The notes under the pieces were generated by a model that saw only the letters and a program-made list of their open reading frames with translations, did not search any database and was not told the DNA's origin. From Solirubrobacterales bacterium (GTDB lineage Bacteria; Actinomycetota; Thermoleophilia; Solirubrobacterales; Solirubrobacteraceae), in assembly GCA_027451345.1 (NCBI GenBank), contig DAIDJO010000120.1, positions 1 to 50,538 on the forward strand: a stretch of DNA of 50,538 nt, in the 5' to 3' direction. A program made the position numbers and the translations under genes. Below are positions 40,387 to 47,390 of the stretch, piece by piece. How positions within the stretch are numbered: the stretch's first letter is position 1; the number at the start of each line of letters is the position of its first letter.

Positions 40387-41388
40387 ATGGCATCCATCGA
40401 GACCTCGAAACCCGATCGCAACCTCGCCCTTGAACTCGTGCGCGTCACCGAGGCGGCGGCGCTCGCCGCCGCGCGCCAGATCGGTCGAGGCGACAAGGAG
40501 GCGGCGGACCAGGCCGCCGTCGACGCGATGCGCCAGGTGCTCGACACCGTGTCGATGGACGGGGTGGTCGTGATCGGGGAGGGCGAGAAGGACGAGGCGC
40601 CGATGCTCTACAACGGCGAGCACATCGGCGACGGCACCCCGCCGCTCGTCGACATCGCGGTCGACCCGCTCGAGGGCACGCGGCTCACGGCGCTCGGCAT
40701 GCCGAGCGCCCTCACCGTGATCGCGCTCGCCGAGCGCGGCGCGATGTTCGACCCGGGCCCGTGCGTGTACATGGAGAAGCTCGCCGGCGGACCGGACATC
40801 GCGGACCTGCTCGACCTCGAACGTCCCCTGCCGGAGACGCTGCAGCTGATCGCCGACCGGCGCGGCAAGAGCGTCCGGGACGTGATCGTGGTGATGCTCG
40901 ACCGTCCCCGTCACCACGAGATGATGGCGGCGGTCCGCGCGGTGGGCGCCCGGACGCGCCTGATCGTCGACGGCGACGTCTCCGCCTCGCTGCTCGCCGT
41001 CTCCGACAACTCGCCCGTGGACGTGCTGTGGGGCATCGGCGGGACGCCGGAGGGCGTCATCTCCGCCTCCGCGATCAAGTGCCTCGGCGGCCAGATCCTC
41101 GGTCGGCTCTGGCCCCGGGATGAGGAGGAGCGTCAGCGCGCGGCGGCGGCCGGGTACGAGCTCGGGCGAGTGCTGACCAAGGACGACCTCGTCCAGGGCG
41201 AGCACGTGTTCTTCGCCGCCACCGGCGTCACCGACGGGGACGTGCTCCAGGGTGTCCGCTACCACAGCGGCGGCAAGGCCTCGACCGAGTCACTCGTGAT
41301 GCGCACGCGTTCGGGCACCGTCCGTCGAATCAGCGCCCGTCACGACCGCGCCAAGCTCCGCGCGCTGAACGCCGGGTTCGACATCTGA
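40387..41388 (+). CDS. glpX: Class II fructose-1,6-bisphosphatase GlpX
   Basis: GlpX hydrolyses fructose 1,6-bisphosphate in gluconeogenesis and is the main enzyme of this kind in actinobacteria. The 333-residue protein shows IGEGEKDEAPMLYNGEHIG and DPLEGT (residues 93-98), which hold the metal-binding acidic residues, plus IGGTPEGVISASAIKCLGG and FFAATGVTDGDVLQGVRY. The length is normal. ATG 40387 (MASIETSK) was chosen because of the -10 box 7 nt upstream. The next gene is convergent. Confidence 0.96.
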   Translation: MASIETSKPDRNLALELVRVTEAAALAAARQIGRGDKEAADQAAVDAMRQVLDTVSMDGVVVIGEGEKDEAPMLYNGEHIGDGTPPLVDIAVDPLEGTRLTALGMPSALTVIALAERGAMFDPGPCVYMEKLAGGPDIADLLDLERPLPETLQLIADRRGKSVRDVIVVMLDRPRHHEMMAAVRAVGARTRLIVDGDVSASLLAVSDNSPVDVLWGIGGTPEGVISASAIKCLGGQILGRLWPRDEEERQRAAAAGYELGRVLTKDDLVQGEHVFFAATGVTDGDVLQGVRYHSGGKASTESLVMRTRSGTVRRISARHDRAKLRALNAGFDI

Positions 41389-41408
41389 GGCGCCCGCCGG
41401 ACGGCGCG

Positions 41409-42071
41409 TCAGGTCCTCTGGCGCAGCCGCCCCACCTTGGACTCCGCCAGCTCGAGGCTCGCCAGCGAGCGGAGGAAGGCGTGCGTGACGAGCACGTGCA
41501 CGAGCGACTGGGTCCACCGGTAGACCGGGGTGCCGAGGCGTGAGGCGATCGACGGATAGAAGTTCGCCACCTCGACGTCGACGTCGAGCTTCGCCGGCTC
41601 GCTGACGGCGCTGTCCCGGCTCACCCGCAGCGCCAGGAATCCCGATCCGCGACCGGCGTGCGAGACGAGGAGACCGTCGCGAATCGCCCAGCGGATGGTG
41701 CCGCGATGCGCGTCGAAGGTGTAGTCCGGCGGGTCGAAGCGGAGCAGCGTCAGCGGTTTGGTGAGCAGCGCGACCGACCGGTCCTCCTCGGTGTAGAAGA
41801 CGCGGATGAGGCCGAGCGTGGCGCGGGTGAGGAAGCACCAGTACGTGCGGCCGAGGTTCTCGAGATGCTCGGGCGACCAGAGGCGCTCGAGCTCCGAGCG
41901 CGGAAGCTCGAGGTGCGCCGATTGCACGGAGTGGACGGAGCGATCGGGGGCGACGCGGGTGGAGCGCCGGGGCGAGACGATCGATGCGCGGGCGGGCCGG
42001 CGACGGCGCCGCCGGTCGCGGACGAGGACCCATGCGATGAACGCGCCGATGGCGCCGACGGCAGCTGGCAC
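41409..42071 (-). CDS. Hypothetical membrane-anchored protein, 220 residues
   Basis: I do not recognise this protein. It has one N-terminal membrane helix (PAAVGAIGAFIAWVLVRD) followed by a very basic stretch (RRRRRRPAR), so the rest should be cytoplasmic. The remainder looks like a beta-rich domain: YWCFLTRATLGLIRVFYTEE, LLTKPLTLLRFDPPDYTFDA, RGTIRWAIRDGLLVSHAGRG and FLALRVSRD, ending in an amphipathic helix. The GTG at 42071 lies 6 nt after a CACAAT box, so it has its own promoter although the RlpA-like gene lies just upstream on the same strand. Confidence 0.7.
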   Translation of the reverse strand: MPAAVGAIGAFIAWVLVRDRRRRRRPARASIVSPRRSTRVAPDRSVHSVQSAHLELPRSELERLWSPEHLENLGRTYWCFLTRATLGLIRVFYTEEDRSVALLTKPLTLLRFDPPDYTFDAHRGTIRWAIRDGLLVSHAGRGSGFLALRVSRDSAVSEPAKLDVDVEVANFYPSIASRLGTPVYRWTQSLVHVLVTHAFLRSLASLELAESKVGRLRQRT

Positions 42072-42077
42072 CCGTCG

Positions 42078-42083
42078 ATTGTG
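42078..42083 (-). promoter_or_regulatory. -10 box CACAAT of the gene at 42071 (leaderless)
   Basis: On the minus strand the hexamer ends 6 nt before the GTG at 42071, within the 44-nt gap after the RlpA-like gene. Confidence 0.5.
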
Positions 42084-42115
42084 CAACAGCGCCCCGCGGG
42101 GAGCTCGGCGGGGTC

Positions 42116-42988
42116 TCAGCCGCGGGTGGCGCGACCGGCGGTGAGGGCGGTGGTGAGGGCGCCGATCGTCGAGGTCCCGGTGATCCCGAGCGCGCGGCCG
42201 GTCGCCATCGTGAGGTCCCAGGTGACGCCGTGCGCGAACGGTCCGCGGTCGATCACCGGCACGGTGAGCGCGCGGCCGTCGTAGAGGATCGTGACGCGGG
42301 TGCCGCAGCGCAGGGTGCGGCTGGCGACCCCGAGGGTCGCGTGGGTCAGGCGTTCGCCGCAGGCGGTGTGGTGCCCCCAGAATCCCGGGCCGTACAGGGT
42401 GGCCACGGAGTCGCGGAAGATCGGGATGGTCACCGGGGAGGTGGTGACCTGGCCGGAGGCGGCCGAGCCCGTGATGCCCGCCGACCCGGAGATGCCCGCC
42501 GACCCGCTCGTGCTGAGCGTGGCGCCGGCACCGTGCGGGAGCAGCACGGCCCGCAGCCACACGCGGCCACCGGTCGATGGCGTCCACTGCGCCGAGAACG
42601 CTCCGCCGGAGCCGATCGTGGCCGTGGCCACCTGTTGCCAGACGGTGGACTGCGGACGGGCCGCTTCGATGGCGATGATCTGGCCGGTGTCGGCCGCCGG
42701 GCTGGTGCCGGTGACGGTGAGTGGCCGGCCGAGCGTGCCGGCGGCAGCGACGGTGAACGTGATGCCGTTGCCGCTGGCGTTCACCACGCCGCCGAGGGCG
42801 AGGACGGCCGGGCGGCCTGGGCGGGCGGACACGGTGCTCGTCAGCCCGCCGCCGCCGGTCCCGCTGGTCGCTCCGCTGCCGCCGCGCGGCATCCGCGCCG
42901 TGGCCGCCGTCGGGAGGGCCAGGAGCGCACCGACCCCGCCAAGGCAGGCGGCCTGGAGCGTACGACGAAGCGTGGCTGGGATGCCCAA
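42116..42988 (-). CDS. Secreted RlpA-like double-psi beta-barrel protein
   Basis: The 290-residue protein has a signal peptide (RRTLQAACLGGVGALLALPT, AATA) and a Gly/Ser/Thr-rich region. An immunoglobulin-like stretch with PLTVTGTSPAADTG comes next. The C-terminal RlpA-like double-psi barrel has LYGPGFWGHHTACGERLTHA, LGVASRTLRCGTRVTILYDG and VPVIDRGPFAHGVTWDLTMA. RlpA proteins act on peptidoglycan glycan strands or bind them. The start is TTG at 42988 with weak GAGAA upstream. A longer frame begins at 43141 but runs through the riboswitch and is rejected. Confidence 0.82.
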   Translation of the reverse strand: MGIPATLRRTLQAACLGGVGALLALPTAATARMPRGGSGATSGTGGGGLTSTVSARPGRPAVLALGGVVNASGNGITFTVAAAGTLGRPLTVTGTSPAADTGQIIAIEAARPQSTVWQQVATATIGSGGAFSAQWTPSTGGRVWLRAVLLPHGAGATLSTSGSAGISGSAGITGSAASGQVTTSPVTIPIFRDSVATLYGPGFWGHHTACGERLTHATLGVASRTLRCGTRVTILYDGRALTVPVIDRGPFAHGVTWDLTMATGRALGITGTSTIGALTTALTAGRATRG

Positions 42989-43019
42989 GGGTTCTCGCTG
43001 TGAGGTTGTGGAACGACGG

Positions 43020-43172
43020 TACGGCTGGGTGCCTACGAGGTGAGCTGACGGGCTCGCGCGTCGTGCGCTACCGATGCAGAGGCATCGGATTCGCCCCTGC
43101 GACGCCCGGCAAGGCGCCGCATTGGTTCCCCCGCCGACCATCCGCTGACGGACGATCGCTCGGCGATATGAC
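43020..43172 (-). ncRNA. c-di-AMP riboswitch (ydaO/yuaA type) upstream of the RlpA-like gene
   Basis: On the minus strand the motif segments appear in order: GCCGAGCGATC near the 5' end, GGCGGGGGAACCA, GGGGCGAATC, a hairpin around GATGCC/GGCATC-like pairs, and CCCGTCAGCTCACCTCGTAG plus GC. This is the same order as in the copy at 36425-36578. A perfect TATAAT lies just upstream. The distance from the end of the element to the TTG start is about 30 nt. Boundaries are approximate. Confidence 0.9.
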
Positions 43173-43179
43173 GGACCGG

Positions 43180-43185
43180 ATTATA
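43180..43185 (-). promoter_or_regulatory. Promoter -10 box TATAAT of the riboswitch/RlpA-like transcript
   Basis: A perfect TATAAT on the minus strand, 8 nt before the riboswitch 5' end. TTGTGC lies 18 nt upstream as a possible -35 (43204-43209). Confidence 0.65.
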
Positions 43186-43338
43186 CGCGGACGGGTGGCG
43201 CGCGCACAAGCCCTCGGGGGCCGCGGTCCTCGGGGGCCGAGCCGCTGGGATGCTGGGTCGGGCAGCCGCGGTGGCGGGTCGGGCTGGCCTACGCGCCAGC
43301 CGCCCGCGTTCGGGCTCGCGAGCGCCCGGCCGGCGGTG

Positions 43339-43785
43339 TCACGGGTGGGGGAGACGGGAGACCGCCGAGCGGAGCGCTCGCGCGGCGACGGTCAGACCGA
43401 TCTCGGTCAGCTCCGCCCCGGCGCGCACGAGCGTTGTGGCGACCTCGATCCCGTCGATCGTTCGGACGGTGCGCAGCGGCGCCCGCCGCGGCGCCGGCGG
43501 CTCCGGCGTGGCGGGCGGCTTCAAGATGGCCCGGGGTTTCGGGGCGGACTGGGCCTTCGAGGTGGGCTGGGGTGTCGCGGCCCGGGGCTTCGAGGCGCCC
43601 CGGGGTTTCGGGGTGGTCCGTGCTTTCGGGGTGCCCTGCGCGCCGGCGGTTGGGGCGGCCGAACCGCTCTCCCGTGCCGCCCCGTCATCGGCCGACGCCG
43701 CCCTGACGGCACGCTTTGCGCTGCGGCGCTGGGGCCGGGAGCGCGGCAGGGACCCGATGACGGTGGGCTTCGGTTTCTCGCTCAC
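43339..43785 (-). CDS. Lys/Pro/Ala-rich hypothetical protein
   Basis: The 148-residue protein has three parts: a basic N-terminus, a low-complexity middle with repeated (S/T)(A/P)KPR units (about residues 45-100), and a C-terminal amphipathic helix GIEVATTLVRAGAELTEIGL. The basic repeats resemble histone H1-like tails in high-GC bacteria, but no specific family is recognised. DNA binding or envelope binding are both possible. The GTG at 43785 lies 8 nt after a TAGGAT box. At the DNA level the middle is an imperfect repeat. Confidence 0.6.
   Translation of the reverse strand: MSEKPKPTVIGSLPRSRPQRRSAKRAVRAASADDGAARESGSAAPTAGAQGTPKARTTPKPRGASKPRAATPQPTSKAQSAPKPRAILKPPATPEPPAPRRAPLRTVRTIDGIEVATTLVRAGAELTEIGLTVAARALRSAVSRLPHP
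43528..43641. repeat. Imperfect tandem repeat within the Lys/Pro/Ala-rich gene
   Basis: Units of about 24 bp contain the plus-strand core CCCGGGGTTTCGGGG or variants. They encode the KPR-type repeats of the protein. No spacer pattern like that of CRISPR is present. Confidence 0.6.
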
Positions 43786-43793
43786 TCCGGAAG

Positions 43794-43799
43794 ATCCTA
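43794..43799 (-). promoter_or_regulatory. -10 box TAGGAT of the Lys/Pro/Ala-rich gene (leaderless)
   Basis: On the minus strand the hexamer ends 8 nt before the GTG at 43785. Confidence 0.5.
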
Positions 43800-43954
43800 T
43801 TGACGCGCCGGCGGCCTCGACGAACGCCGGACTACTCTCTTGCCGACCGTGCAATATTTCCAACAATCGGCGGGTCGAGACGTGCAGCAGGCCCCTTCGG
43901 GCTTCAGCTCGGCAACCATCGGGCCGTTAGTGCAAAAGTAGGTATGGGGCGAGA

Positions 43955-43960
43955 TAGAAT
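43955..43960 (+). promoter_or_regulatory. -10 box TAGAAT of the rpoD transcript
   Basis: The hexamer ends 7 nt before the ATG of a short upstream ORF and 108 nt before the RpoD start. GCAAAA lies 17 nt upstream in the -35 place. Confidence 0.6.
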
Positions 43961-43967
43961 CGCCAAC

Positions 43968-44078
43968 ATGGTTGAGTGGGTGGAGTGCGCGATCCTCGAG
44001 TCGTGCAGCCACTGTTCGAGCGCCGGCGACCCGCCCGCGCGCTGGGAACACGACGGAAACGGAACCAGATGTCAGTAG
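43968..44078 (+). CDS. 36-residue upstream ORF overlapping the rpoD start
   Basis: A leaderless-type ATG 7 nt after TAGAAT opens a 36-codon frame. Its TAG stop overlaps the rpoD start in ATGTCAGTAG (10-nt overlap, different frame). The predicted peptide starts [16 protein letters not shown] and has cysteines at 7, 13, 16 and 35, including a CSHC pair. There is no strong SD for rpoD itself, so ribosomes finishing this frame could restart at the RpoD ATG. It could be a leader peptide, a real small protein, or just untranslated leader. Confidence 0.45.
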   Translation: MVEWVECAILESCSHCSSAGDPPARWEHDGNGTRCQ

Positions 44079-45169
44079 CGGAACTGCAGGAACTCGAAGA
44101 GGTCAAGGCCCTTGTGAACCGGGGCCAGCAGCTCGGTGTACTCACCTTCGCCGAGATCAGCGGGGCGGTCTCGGAGTTGGACCTCGATGAGACGGACCTC
44201 GAGGAGCTGCACGTCTACCTCGAGCGGGCCGAGATCGAGCTCGTCGAGGAGGTCGATCCAGCCATTGCCGAGGCCGAGGTCGAGCGCGCCCCCGACAAGC
44301 GCGGCCGGCGCCGGTCAAAGACGGCACTGGACCTCAAGCCGGACATGACGACCGACTCGCTGCAGCTCTTCCTCAAGGACATCGGCAAGGTGCGGCTGTT
44401 GACCGCGCAGGAGGAGGTTGACCTCGCCAAGCGGATCGAGCGCGGCGACCTCGACGCGAAGCAGAAGATGGTCGAGTCGAATCTCCGGCTCGTGGTCTCG
44501 ATCGCCAAGAACTACCGCAACCAGGGGCTTCCGTTCCTCGACCTGATCCAGGAGGGAACGCTCGGCCTCGTGCGGGCCGCCGAGAAGTTCGACTACCGCA
44601 AGGGCTTCAAGTTCTCCACGTACGCGACCTGGTGGATCCGGCAGGCGATCGCCCGCGCGCTGGCCGACAAGGCCCGCACGATCCGCATCCCCGTGCACGT
44701 CGTCGAGAAGCTCAACAAGATCGGTCGCGCTGAGCGCAAGCTCGTCACCGAGCTCGGGCGTGAGCCCACCGCGGAGGAGATCGCCGAGGTCACCGGCATC
44801 GAGCCCGAGGAGGTCGAGTCGATCAAGCGCTCCGCGCAGGCGCCGGTCTCGCTCGAGAAGCCGGTCGGTGACGAGGAGGAGTCGGAGTTCGGCCAGTTCA
44901 TCGCCGATGAGCGCGCCGAGTCGCCGTATGAGCGCGCTGCCGAGATCCTGACCAAGGAGGCGCTGCGCGAGGCCCTCGAGAACCTGAGTTACCGGGAGCG
45001 TCGCGTGCTCGAGCTCCGCTACGGCCTCGGTGGAGAGCATCCGCGCACCCTCGATGAGGTTGGACGCACCTTCAACGTCACGCGTGAACGCATCCGCCAG
45101 ATCGAGAACCAGTCGCTGAAGAAGCTGCAGTCGCTCGCTGAGGCGCAGAAGCTGCGCGACGTGGCGTAG
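44069..45169 (+). CDS. rpoD: Primary RNA polymerase sigma factor RpoD/SigA
   Basis: The housekeeping sigma factor of 366 residues has a short acidic N-terminal region 1.1-like part ([20 protein letters not shown]). Region 1.2 ([20 protein letters not shown]) and region 2 follow, with the -10-binding helix [20 protein letters not shown]. Region 3 is [20 protein letters not shown] and region 4.2 is [20 protein letters not shown]. The ATG at 44069 (MSVAELQ) starts the homology; a GTG-initiated extension at 43976 has none. It is transcribed alone and followed by a strong terminator. Confidence 0.97.
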   Translation: MSVAELQELEEVKALVNRGQQLGVLTFAEISGAVSELDLDETDLEELHVYLERAEIELVEEVDPAIAEAEVERAPDKRGRRRSKTALDLKPDMTTDSLQLFLKDIGKVRLLTAQEEVDLAKRIERGDLDAKQKMVESNLRLVVSIAKNYRNQGLPFLDLIQEGTLGLVRAAEKFDYRKGFKFSTYATWWIRQAIARALADKARTIRIPVHVVEKLNKIGRAERKLVTELGREPTAEEIAEVTGIEPEEVESIKRSAQAPVSLEKPVGDEEESEFGQFIADERAESPYERAAEILTKEALREALENLSYRERRVLELRYGLGGEHPRTLDEVGRTFNVTRERIRQIENQSLKKLQSLAEAQKLRDVA

Positions 45170-45189
45170 CGCCCGGTGTCATTTGTCGT

Positions 45190-45219
45190 GCGAGGGCGGG
45201 CCTTCGGGCCCGCCCTCGC
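45190..45219 (+). terminator. Strong terminator hairpin after rpoD
   Basis: A perfect 13-bp GC-rich stem closed by a TTCG tetraloop starts 20 nt after the rpoD stop. The flanking sequence has no long T-run. Confidence 0.85.
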
Positions 45220-45298
45220 CGGTTAAACCCGCACGTTGCGGCCACTCCGTGCGAGGGAGGGGGGCCGACCGACCTCGCTCACGCCTCCATTGGAGGTG

Positions 45299-45343
45299 AG
45301 CGACGTACGGCGAGGGCGGCGGTGAACGACGCACGGCGAGGGC
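45299..45343 (+). repeat. Direct repeat of about 20 bp before the DUF559-type gene
   Basis: ACGACG(T/C)ACGGCGAGGGCG-like sequence occurs at about 45299-45318 and 45324-45343, with one or two differences. The region 45220-45360 holds nothing else recognisable. Its role is unknown, but an operator is possible. Confidence 0.5.
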
Positions 45344-45360
45344 GAAGCGATGGGACTTCT

Positions 45361-46266
45361 GTGCAGAATTCGGCACGGAAGCTCCACGAGCTGGCGGCGA
45401 GGCAGGGCGGTCACGTCACCCGGACGCAGCTCACGGAGTGCGGGCTGGCGGCTCGCACCGTGGCCAACTGGGTGCGGGCCGGCGGGCTGATCCGGGTCCA
45501 TCGAGGGGTGTACGCCGTCGGCCATCGTCCGCGCGATCCGTTCAGCGCCGCTCATGCGGCGCTGTTGGCCGGAGGCGACCGCTGTGCCCTCGCGGGCGCC
45601 TGCGGCCTCGTCCTGTGGCGCCTGCGGCCGGTCTGGCCACGACGGCTCGAGATCGTGATCGCGGACGACCGGCGCCCGACCGGCCTGATCGTGCATCACT
45701 CGAGCACTCTGCTCAAGCGGGATATCCGGGTCGTGCAGGGCCTCCGGGTGACGAGCCCCGCTCGGACGCTGCTCGATACGGCGCACCGACTCTCGCCCGA
45801 GCAGCTGACGCGCGCGGTCAATGACCTGCGCCTGCGCGACCTGCTCACCCTCGGCGACCTCCGGGACGTGTTGGCACGCAACCCGACGCATCGGGCGGTC
45901 CGTCTGCTGAGGCCGCACCTCGAGCAGGCCCAGCGTGAGCCCACGCGCTCCGTGCTGGAGGACCGCTTCCTCCCGCTGCTGCGGCGCCACGGCCTGCCGA
46001 CGCCGCTCATCAACGTCCACCTCTGCGGCGTGCGGGTCGACGCCTACTTCCCGGACCACCAGCTCGTCGTCGAGCTCGATGGCTGGGGATCGCACCGCAC
46101 CCGTCACCGCTTCCGCGAGGACCGCCGCCAGGATCTCACGATCCTCGCGGCCACCGGGATCCCGACGGTGCGCCTCGCGGCCGAGGACGTGGCCGACGCG
46201 GTCGTGCCCCAGCTCCGGGACGCGCTCGCGCAGGCCGGACGGCGGAGACCGGGCGCCAGCGGATGA
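45361..46266 (+). CDS. AbiEi-like winged-helix plus DUF559 (Vsr-like fold) protein
   Basis: The 301-residue protein begins with a winged-helix domain of the type in AbiEi antitoxins (LAARQGGHVTRTQLTECGLA, VHRGVYAVGH). It continues with a middle part seen in the same group (SPARTLLDTAHRLSPEQL) and ends with a DUF559 domain related to very-short-patch-repair nucleases (VVELDGWGSH, RRQDLTILAATGIPTVRL). Such proteins are common and multi-copy in this kind of actinobacterium. Function is not known to me. No toxin partner is adjacent. The GTG at 45361 was chosen because homology starts about there; a GTG at 45322 is possible. Confidence 0.75.
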   Translation: MQNSARKLHELAARQGGHVTRTQLTECGLAARTVANWVRAGGLIRVHRGVYAVGHRPRDPFSAAHAALLAGGDRCALAGACGLVLWRLRPVWPRRLEIVIADDRRPTGLIVHHSSTLLKRDIRVVQGLRVTSPARTLLDTAHRLSPEQLTRAVNDLRLRDLLTLGDLRDVLARNPTHRAVRLLRPHLEQAQREPTRSVLEDRFLPLLRRHGLPTPLINVHLCGVRVDAYFPDHQLVVELDGWGSHRTRHRFREDRRQDLTILAATGIPTVRLAAEDVADAVVPQLRDALAQAGRRRPGASG

Positions 46267-46298
46267 CCGGGATGGCCACGGGCCGTCGATGACGGGAC

Positions 46299-46304
46299 TA
46301 CGAT
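46299..46304 (+). promoter_or_regulatory. -10 box TACGAT of the luciferase-like gene (leaderless)
   Basis: The hexamer ends 6 nt before the ATG at 46311. Confidence 0.55.
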
Positions 46305-46310
46305 GGTTGC

Positions 46311-47390
46311 ATGCGCAAGCGAATCGGCTTCCTCAGCTTCGGTCACTGGCAGGACTCGCCGCTCTCCCAGACGCGGACGGCTGCGGACGCGCTGCATCAG
46401 ACGATCGAGCTGGCGCAGGCCGCCGAGGCGATCGGCCTCGACGGCGCATACGTCCGGGTCCACCACTTCGCCCGGCAGCTGGCCTCACCGTTCCCGCTCC
46501 TGGCGGCGATCGCGGCCCGCACGAGCCGGATCGAGATCGGGACCGCGGTGATCGACATGCGCTACGAGAACCCCCTCTACATGGCCGAGGAGGCGGCGGC
46601 GGCCGACCTCATCGCCGGCGGCCGGCTCCAACTTGGGTTGAGTCGCGGTTCGCCGGAGCCCGCCCGTCATGGGGCGCGCGCCTTCGGCTACGTCCCCAAC
46701 GACGGGGAGACCGACGCCGACCTCGCCCGTGCCAAGACCGCCCGCTTCCGGGCGGCGCTCGAGGGACGCGGCATGGCCGCGTCGGACCCGGCGGTCACCG
46801 GCGGGACCTTCACCCTGCCGATCCAGCCCCAGTCACCCGGGCTGAGCGACCGCATCTGGTGGGGCTCCGGCACCCGGGAGACGGCTCGCTGGGCCGCGGC
46901 AGAGGGGATGAACCTGCAGAGCTCGACGCTCCTCTCCGAGGACACGGGCGTGCCGTTCGGTGAGCTGCAGGCCGAGCAGATCGACCTGTACCGCGACGCG
47001 TGGATCGCGGCGGGATGGGAGCGTGAGCCGCGCGTGTCGGTCAGTCGCAGCGTCCTGCCGATCGTCAGCGACGAGGATCGGAGGTACTTCGGCGGCCGCG
47101 ACGAGGCGCGGGACCAGATCGGGCGCCTCGAGGGCACGATCGCCCGGTTCGGCCGCAGCTACGCGGGGGAGCCGGATCGGATCGCGCAGGAGCTCGCCGG
47201 CGACCCGGCCGTGCAGCTGGCCGACACCGTGCTGCTGACCGTGCCCAACCAGCTCGGCGTCGAGTACTGCGCCCGGATGCTCGAGGTGATCGCGCGGGAG
47301 GTCGCGCCCGCGCTCGGCTGGTCGCCGGCCGCAAAACCCGTGCACGATCGCACTTCAGACAGTGAAGTAGCCGCTAGAATCGCGCGGTAG
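46311..47390 (+). CDS. Luciferase-like (LLM) flavin-dependent oxidoreductase
   Basis: The 359-residue protein belongs to the bacterial luciferase-like TIM-barrel family that uses FMN or F420. Motifs are IGFLSFGHWQ at the start, AQAAEAIGLDGAYVRVHHFA, ARTSRIEIGTAVIDMRYENP and LYMAEEAAAADLIAGGRLQL plus GLSRGSPEP. WWGSGTRETARWAAAEGMNL is the later signature. Substrate and cofactor cannot be told. The last 14 codons overlap the operator and promoter of the following HxlR gene, which starts right after the stop codon. Confidence 0.88.
   Translation: MRKRIGFLSFGHWQDSPLSQTRTAADALHQTIELAQAAEAIGLDGAYVRVHHFARQLASPFPLLAAIAARTSRIEIGTAVIDMRYENPLYMAEEAAAADLIAGGRLQLGLSRGSPEPARHGARAFGYVPNDGETDADLARAKTARFRAALEGRGMAASDPAVTGGTFTLPIQPQSPGLSDRIWWGSGTRETARWAAAEGMNLQSSTLLSEDTGVPFGELQAEQIDLYRDAWIAAGWEREPRVSVSRSVLPIVSDEDRRYFGGRDEARDQIGRLEGTIARFGRSYAGEPDRIAQELAGDPAVQLADTVLLTVPNQLGVEYCARMLEVIAREVAPALGWSPAAKPVHDRTSDSEVAARIAR
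47352..47368 (+). promoter_or_regulatory. Probable HxlR operator (inverted repeat)
   Basis: ACTTCA-N5-TGAAGT is a perfect 6-bp inverted repeat. It covers the -35 position of the HxlR promoter, 6 nt before the TAGAAT -10. HxlR-type regulators bind short palindromes of this kind near their own promoter. Confidence 0.65.
47375..47380 (+). promoter_or_regulatory. -10 box TAGAAT of the HxlR gene
   Basis: The hexamer ends 10 nt before the ATG at 47391 and lies inside the 3' end of the preceding gene. Confidence 0.6.

Noticed and set aside
42989-43141. 51-residue N-terminal extension of the RlpA-like protein
   Set aside because: This stretch is the c-di-AMP riboswitch. The signal peptide begins right after the TTG at 42988.
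43528-43641. Repeat array considered as CRISPR
   Set aside because: The units are contiguous and degenerate, encode a KPR-rich protein, and have no unique spacers.
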